Shown here piece after piece: positions 20,740 through 24,191 of a stretch of DNA of 24,191 bases. The stretch covers positions 1 to 24,191 of the forward strand of contig CAZXMB010000020.1 in the NCBI GenBank assembly GCA_964641715.1, in the 5' to 3' direction. The notes under the pieces were generated by a model, which was given only the letters and a program-made list of their open reading frames with translations, was not told the DNA's origin and did not search any database. Source of the stretch: CAZXMB01 sp964641715. GTDB lineage: Bacteria; Desulfobacterota; BSN033; UBA1163. The number at the start of each line of letters is the position of its first letter. The stretch's first letter is position 1. The translations under genes and the position numbers were made by a program.

Positions 20740-22524
20740 TCAGGTATCTTCTTTTTTGGAAGGCAATTCCCCGCCCTGTTTCTCCATCTCTTCCTGAATT
20801 AATGCACCCAGGCTGTGAGTGGCGGGGCCTTGGTCGGACATATATTTTTCGACCTCTGCCTTCTCCATCTTCTCCCTGTAACTCTTCATGCTGAGGCCAA
20901 TCCTTCGCTCTTGAGAATCGACATGGATGACCGTGGCAGAGACCGTATCTCCAACCTTAACGACATCAGATGGTTTCTCCACTTTCTCCCGACTGATCTC
21001 GGAAACATGGATCAGCCCCTCGATACCATCCTCCAGTTCAACAAAAGCACCGAAGTCTGTCACATTGGTCACCTTTCCGGTAATGGCATCTCCCCGCCGG
21101 TATCGCCTGGACACCTCTTTCCATGGATCCGGGGTTAATTGCTTTATCCCCAACGAAAAGCGCTCATTTTTAACGTCGATATTTAAGACCACTGCCTCCA
21201 CTTCCTGTCCCTTCCTGAAGAGTTCACTCGGATGCCGGATCTTCTTGGTCCAGGACATCTCGGAGACATGGACGAGTCCGTCCACCCCTTCCTCCACTCC
21301 GATGAAGACACCGAAATCCGTAAGGGTCTTCACCTTCCCAGTCACTTTCGTCCCGATGGGATATTTCTCTTCAAGGAGAATCCATGGATTGGGTTCGATC
21401 TGCTTCATGCCCAGGGAAATTCTCCGCTTCAGCGGATCGCAGTCGAGAACCATCACCTCTACTCGATCATCCAGATGGACCATCTTGGATGGGTGTTTGA
21501 ACTTCTTACTCCAGGTCATTTCCGAGATATGGACAAGTCCCTCCACACCCTCTTCCAGTTCCACAAAAATCCCATAGTCCGTGATATTGACCGCCTTTCC
21601 CTTGGTCCTTGTCCCCGGTGGATATTTGTCGAGGACTGAATCCCAGGGATCTGGCTGAACCTGTTTCAGTCCCAGGGAGACCTTTTCCTTTTCCCGGTCA
21701 TAGCGGAGGACCTTTACCTTAATCCGGTCTCCCACGGAAAGTTTCTCCGAAGGATGCCCGACCCTGCCCCAACTGATGTCGGTGATGTGAAGGAGGCCAT
21801 CTATTCCTCCCAGGTCAATGAAGGCTCCGTAGTCTGTGAGATTCTTGATTGTCCCTTCGAGAATATCGCCTTCCTTCAGGGTCTTTAAGGTCTCCTCCCT
21901 CTGGATCTTACGCTCCTCTTCAAGCAAAATTCTTCGGGAAAGGACGATATTGTTCCTTTTCCGGTTGAATTTGATCACCTTGAATTTTAATCGCTGTCCG
22001 ATCAATTCGTCCAGATTGTGGATGGGCCTGAGGTCAATTTGAGACCCCGGTAAAAATGCATGGACTCCCCCTAAATCCACAGAGAGCCCACCCTTCACTT
22101 TGGACACAATCTCTCCTTCCATGACCTCCCCTTCCCTGCAGGATCTGCTGATCTCTTTCCAGATATTGGATTTGTCAGCCTTTTCCTTGGAAAGGATGAG
22201 TACCCCTTCCTCACCCACCTTTCTCTCGATGAGGACATCTATTTTATCTCCTACAGCGACGTCCACCCCTTTTCTCTTCTGGAATTCCTGAATCGGGATC
22301 TGCCCTTCGCATTTATACCCTACATCAACGGTGACATGATCCGGGGTGATCTCAATGACCGTCCCTCTCAGGATTTGACCTTCCTCGATGGTTTTAAAGG
22401 TCTCTTCATAGAGCGTTTGAAAATTCTCCGCCTCATCCCTGCGACGAATCTCTTTCTTTTCCTTCTCCGGAGGGGGGGTCGTTTCCATTTCCTCCCCTGC
22501 GGGAACCAATTCGTTTTTAATCAT
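20740..22524 (-). CDS. rpsA: 30S ribosomal protein S1
   Basis: This 594-residue protein has six S1/OB-fold repeats in tandem. They begin near GQILRGTVIEI, GEVMEGEIVSK, GDILEGTIKNL, GTRTKGKAVNI, GTKVTGKVKTL and GDAITGKVTNV. Repeats 3 to 6 carry the well-kept TDYG/TDFG-F-x-x-GLxHxSE pattern used for RNA binding, while the first two are the diverged ribosome-binding type. The protein helps 30S subunits hold mRNA. ATG 22524 (minus) follows an AAGGGGG ribosome site; an in-frame GTG at 22548 lies before that site. It follows ispH and cmk in the order often seen in deltaproteobacteria, and it also has its own promoter candidate. Confidence 0.95.
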   Translation of the reverse strand: MIKNELVPAGEEMETTPPPEKEKKEIRRRDEAENFQTLYEETFKTIEEGQILRGTVIEITPDHVTVDVGYKCEGQIPIQEFQKRKGVDVAVGDKIDVLIERKVGEEGVLILSKEKADKSNIWKEISRSCREGEVMEGEIVSKVKGGLSVDLGGVHAFLPGSQIDLRPIHNLDELIGQRLKFKVIKFNRKRNNIVLSRRILLEEERKIQREETLKTLKEGDILEGTIKNLTDYGAFIDLGGIDGLLHITDISWGRVGHPSEKLSVGDRIKVKVLRYDREKEKVSLGLKQVQPDPWDSVLDKYPPGTRTKGKAVNITDYGIFVELEEGVEGLVHISEMTWSKKFKHPSKMVHLDDRVEVMVLDCDPLKRRISLGMKQIEPNPWILLEEKYPIGTKVTGKVKTLTDFGVFIGVEEGVDGLVHVSEMSWTKKIRHPSELFRKGQEVEAVVLNIDVKNERFSLGIKQLTPDPWKEVSRRYRRGDAITGKVTNVTDFGAFVELEDGIEGLIHVSEISREKVEKPSDVVKVGDTVSATVIHVDSQERRIGLSMKSYREKMEKAEVEKYMSDQGPATHSLGALIQEEMEKQGGELPSKKEDT

Positions 22525-22557
22525 TCTGCAAAACCCCCTTTTCAACACAGTGGAAAA

Positions 22558-22586
22558 TTTATATCATACTCATTAAAAAATTACAA
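22558..22586 (-). promoter_or_regulatory. Candidate sigma-70-type promoter of rpsA
   Basis: On the minus strand, TTGTAA (22586-22581, four of six -35 bases) and TATAAA (22563-22558, five of six -10 bases) are separated by 17 bases. Transcription would begin near 22551, about 27 bases before the rpsA ATG. It lies in the A+T-rich gap after the ispH stop. Confidence 0.6.
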
Positions 22587-22598
22587 ATTTTTAATTCT

Positions 22599-23456
22599 TC
22601 AGCTTTTTACGCGTCTTACCTCCTTTTCGACCTCCTTGATGATCCAGGAAGGTGTGGATGCGCCTGCGGTCAACCCCACTTTTTCCACTCCTTCCAGCCA
22701 CCTGGGATTGAGTTCTCGGGCAGTTTCGATGTGATAGGTATGGGGTTGAATTTCCTTGCAGATGGTCACCAGTCGCTGGGTATTGCCGCTATTGTGACCC
22801 CCGATCACAATCATGCAGTCCACCTTCCTGGCCACCTCTATGGCCTCCTCCTGGCGCAGGGTGGTGGCATGGCAGATGGTGTTAAAGACACGGACCTCCT
22901 TCGCCCTTTCCAGGCTGACAGCCACTATCTCTTTAAAAAGATTAAATGTCTGGGTCGTCTGGGCAATGATGCCCAGCTTCTCCCAGGGACCCAGCTTCTT
23001 TACCGCTTCAGGGCTCTCCACCACCTCCACATCCTGATGAAGATAACTTCTGATGGCCTCAACTTCAGGATGGTCCGGATCTCCCACTAACAGCAAGGTA
23101 TAACCATTGCGGTCAAGAAACTCCGCAAAAAAATGAGCCCTCTTCACAATGGGACAGGTGGCGTCGATGATCTTAAGCCTCTTCTCTCGTGCCTTTTTCA
23201 GGTCTCTCAAAGAAACGCCGTGGGACCGAAAAATGACTGTCCCCCGGGGGATCGATTCCACCCTCTCCCTTACCCTGATCCCAGACCCCTCAAGGTAGTC
23301 AACTGCCTGGGGATTGTGAATCAAAGGGCCTAAGGTGTAGAGGTCTTTGGGGTACTTCTTGGTCGCTTCGAGGGCCATTTCCATAGCACGCCGAACGCCA
23401 AAACAGAATCCTGCAGATTTAGCGATGATCAATTTCACCGAATCTTCTCTTCTCAT
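22599..23456 (-). CDS. ispH: 4-hydroxy-3-methylbut-2-enyl diphosphate reductase
   Basis: This 285-residue protein catalyses the last step of the MEP isoprenoid pathway, reducing HMBPP to IPP and DMAPP with a [4Fe-4S] cluster. The three cluster cysteines are C18 (AGFCFG), C101 (DATCP) and C195 (NTICHATTLRQ). Substrate residues IHN (46-48), SHG (78-80), DPDHPE and TTQT are present, so it should be active. The gene overlaps the end of cmk by 38 bases from ATG 23456. A GTG at 23438 would give the usual short N-terminus (VKLIIAKSAGFCFG) and is a fair alternative. The cell therefore makes isoprenoids, including menaquinone tails, by the MEP route. Confidence 0.95.
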   Translation of the reverse strand: MRREDSVKLIIAKSAGFCFGVRRAMEMALEATKKYPKDLYTLGPLIHNPQAVDYLEGSGIRVRERVESIPRGTVIFRSHGVSLRDLKKAREKRLKIIDATCPIVKRAHFFAEFLDRNGYTLLLVGDPDHPEVEAIRSYLHQDVEVVESPEAVKKLGPWEKLGIIAQTTQTFNLFKEIVAVSLERAKEVRVFNTICHATTLRQEEAIEVARKVDCMIVIGGHNSGNTQRLVTICKEIQPHTYHIETARELNPRWLEGVEKVGLTAGASTPSWIIKEVEKEVRRVKS

Positions 23457-24117
23457 CAGTCAGACGGATCATCTCCTGAACGATCTCTTCAACGGTTCGA
23501 CAGGTGGAGTCGATCCGTATGGCATCATCTGCCTTTTTAAGGGGTGAAACGGTCCGGTTCATATCGTTTTTGTCCCTTTGAATGACCTCCCGAAGGGTCT
23601 CTTTAAAATCAACCTCCATCCCTTTTTCAACCAGATCTCTGAACCTTCTCCTTCCCCTCTCCTCTGCATCCGCATCCAGATAAAATTTAATATCCGCATC
23701 CGGAAAAACGACTGTTCCAATATCCCTTCCCTCCAGGACCACTCCCCCCTCTCTTCCCATCTCTCTCTGTAGCTGGACGAGAGCCTCCCGCACCCCTTTC
23801 CTCTTCGAAATCTCTGAGGAGAGGCGGCTGATCTCAGGGGAACGGATGGCCAGGGTGATATCCTTTCCGTTACAGAGGATGTGTGTCTCCTCTCCCTCTG
23901 CGATAAAGGTGATCTGAAGCGATGAGGCCAATCGCACAAGAGCAGGTTCATCCTCCATCCCAATCGAATTTTCTTTGACCTTCAACGCAACTGCCCGGTA
24001 CATGGCCCCTGTGTCGATATAGCGATACCCCATCCGCCTGGCCAATGTCCTGGCTACTGTGCTCTTCCCTGCTCCAGAGGGACCATCAATGGCAATGATA
24101 AATATTTTCGGACTCAA
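23419..24117 (-). CDS. cmk: Cytidylate kinase
   Basis: This 232-residue protein phosphorylates CMP and dCMP with ATP. It has the P-loop GPSGAGKST (12-20), the conserved YIDTGAMYRA segment, and LEGRDIGTVVFPDADIKFYL with the catalytic-site Arg-Asp pair. The length is normal for the family. The start is unusual: the first plausible codon is TTG at 24117, with an AAGGA sequence only a few bases upstream, so initiation could be weak or slightly misplaced. No ATG or GTG lies between it and the P-loop. It is first in the cmk-ispH-rpsA series and overlaps ispH. Confidence 0.93.
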   Translation of the reverse strand: MSPKIFIIAIDGPSGAGKSTVARTLARRMGYRYIDTGAMYRAVALKVKENSIGMEDEPALVRLASSLQITFIAEGEETHILCNGKDITLAIRSPEISRLSSEISKRKGVREALVQLQREMGREGGVVLEGRDIGTVVFPDADIKFYLDADAEERGRRRFRDLVEKGMEVDFKETLREVIQRDKNDMNRTVSPLKKADDAIRIDSTCRTVEEIVQEMIRLTDEKRRFGEIDHR

Positions 24118-24138
24118 TCCTTAAATCACCCTGCCGAA

Positions 24139-24191
24139 TAAAGCTCCCCGCCCACAGGGCGGGGCTTTCGGGTTAAGGTAGTGTCATTAAT
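24139..24191 (+). repeat. Left half of two-hairpin repeat, copy 3
   Basis: This matches 15839-15891 over 53 bases with two differences: T to C in the hairpin arm and T to G in the linker. The arm here is fully paired (CCCCGCCC/GGGCGGGG around ACA, with outer AAAG/CTTT). The window ends before the right hairpin. It lies upstream of cmk. Confidence 0.85.

Noticed and set aside
1..24191. A circular 24-kb element, because both ends lie in the same repeat
   Set aside because: The window carries core chromosomal genes (cmk, ispH, rpsA), no replication or transfer gene, and joining the ends would leave the repeat two bases short. A contig break at a dispersed repeat is simpler.

Overview
The window looks like a chromosomal piece of an anaerobic, cytochrome-rich bacterium of the deltaproteobacterial (Desulfobacterota-like) kind. 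That placement is inference. It rests on the order cmk-ispH-rpsA on the minus strand, on many multihaem c-type cytochromes, on two NrfD-type membrane modules (one resembling the Qrc quinone:cytochrome c reductase), and on a Fur/FeoB/DtxR-FeoA iron cluster. There is no rRNA, tRNA, CRISPR array, transposase or phage gene.

Positions 1 to about 15,950 are a respiratory block, all on the plus strand. First comes a three-gene module: tetrahaem cytochrome, Tat-exported four-cluster iron-sulfur lipoprotein, and NrfD quinol protein. This is the same order as DsrJ-DsrO-DsrP. Next is a four-gene Qrc-like module: anchored pentahaem cytochrome, molybdopterin-family protein that seems to lack a metal ligand, four-cluster iron-sulfur protein, and a second NrfD protein. 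Two sister proteins follow, each with four tandem monohaem cytochrome c modules. After these come a lone cyclic-nucleotide-binding-domain protein translationally coupled to a GltD-like flavoprotein with ferredoxin domains, a Rieske protein without any cytochrome b, a monohaem/c554-like fusion cytochrome, a strong terminator, and an octahaem cytochrome with one unusual CX3CH site. In total I count 29 CXXCH motifs plus one CX3CH in exported proteins. The likely theme is electron transfer between the quinone pool and a periplasmic cytochrome network. The terminal donor or acceptor cannot be read from the sequence.

Positions 16,030 to 20,682 hold a DHH phosphoesterase (minus strand) and a divergent iron cluster: fur, feoB, a small zinc-ribbon protein and a DtxR-family regulator with a FeoA-like tail. 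A well-formed promoter with a 19-bp Fur-box palindrome precedes fur. Positions 20,740 to 24,117 (minus strand) are the housekeeping genes cmk, ispH and rpsA.

Two non-coding signals stand out. Between the flavoprotein and Rieske genes (12,970-13,127) lies a compact, multi-helix RNA fold. It has a long-range helix carrying tandem G-A pairs and closing two hairpins. It resembles mobile-element guide RNAs (the omega/HEARO kind) but has no nuclease gene next to it. A 109-bp two-hairpin repeat occurs intact at 15,839-15,947 and as halves at both window edges, so it brackets the respiratory block. Several longer intergenic gaps also hold low-complexity inverted repeats.
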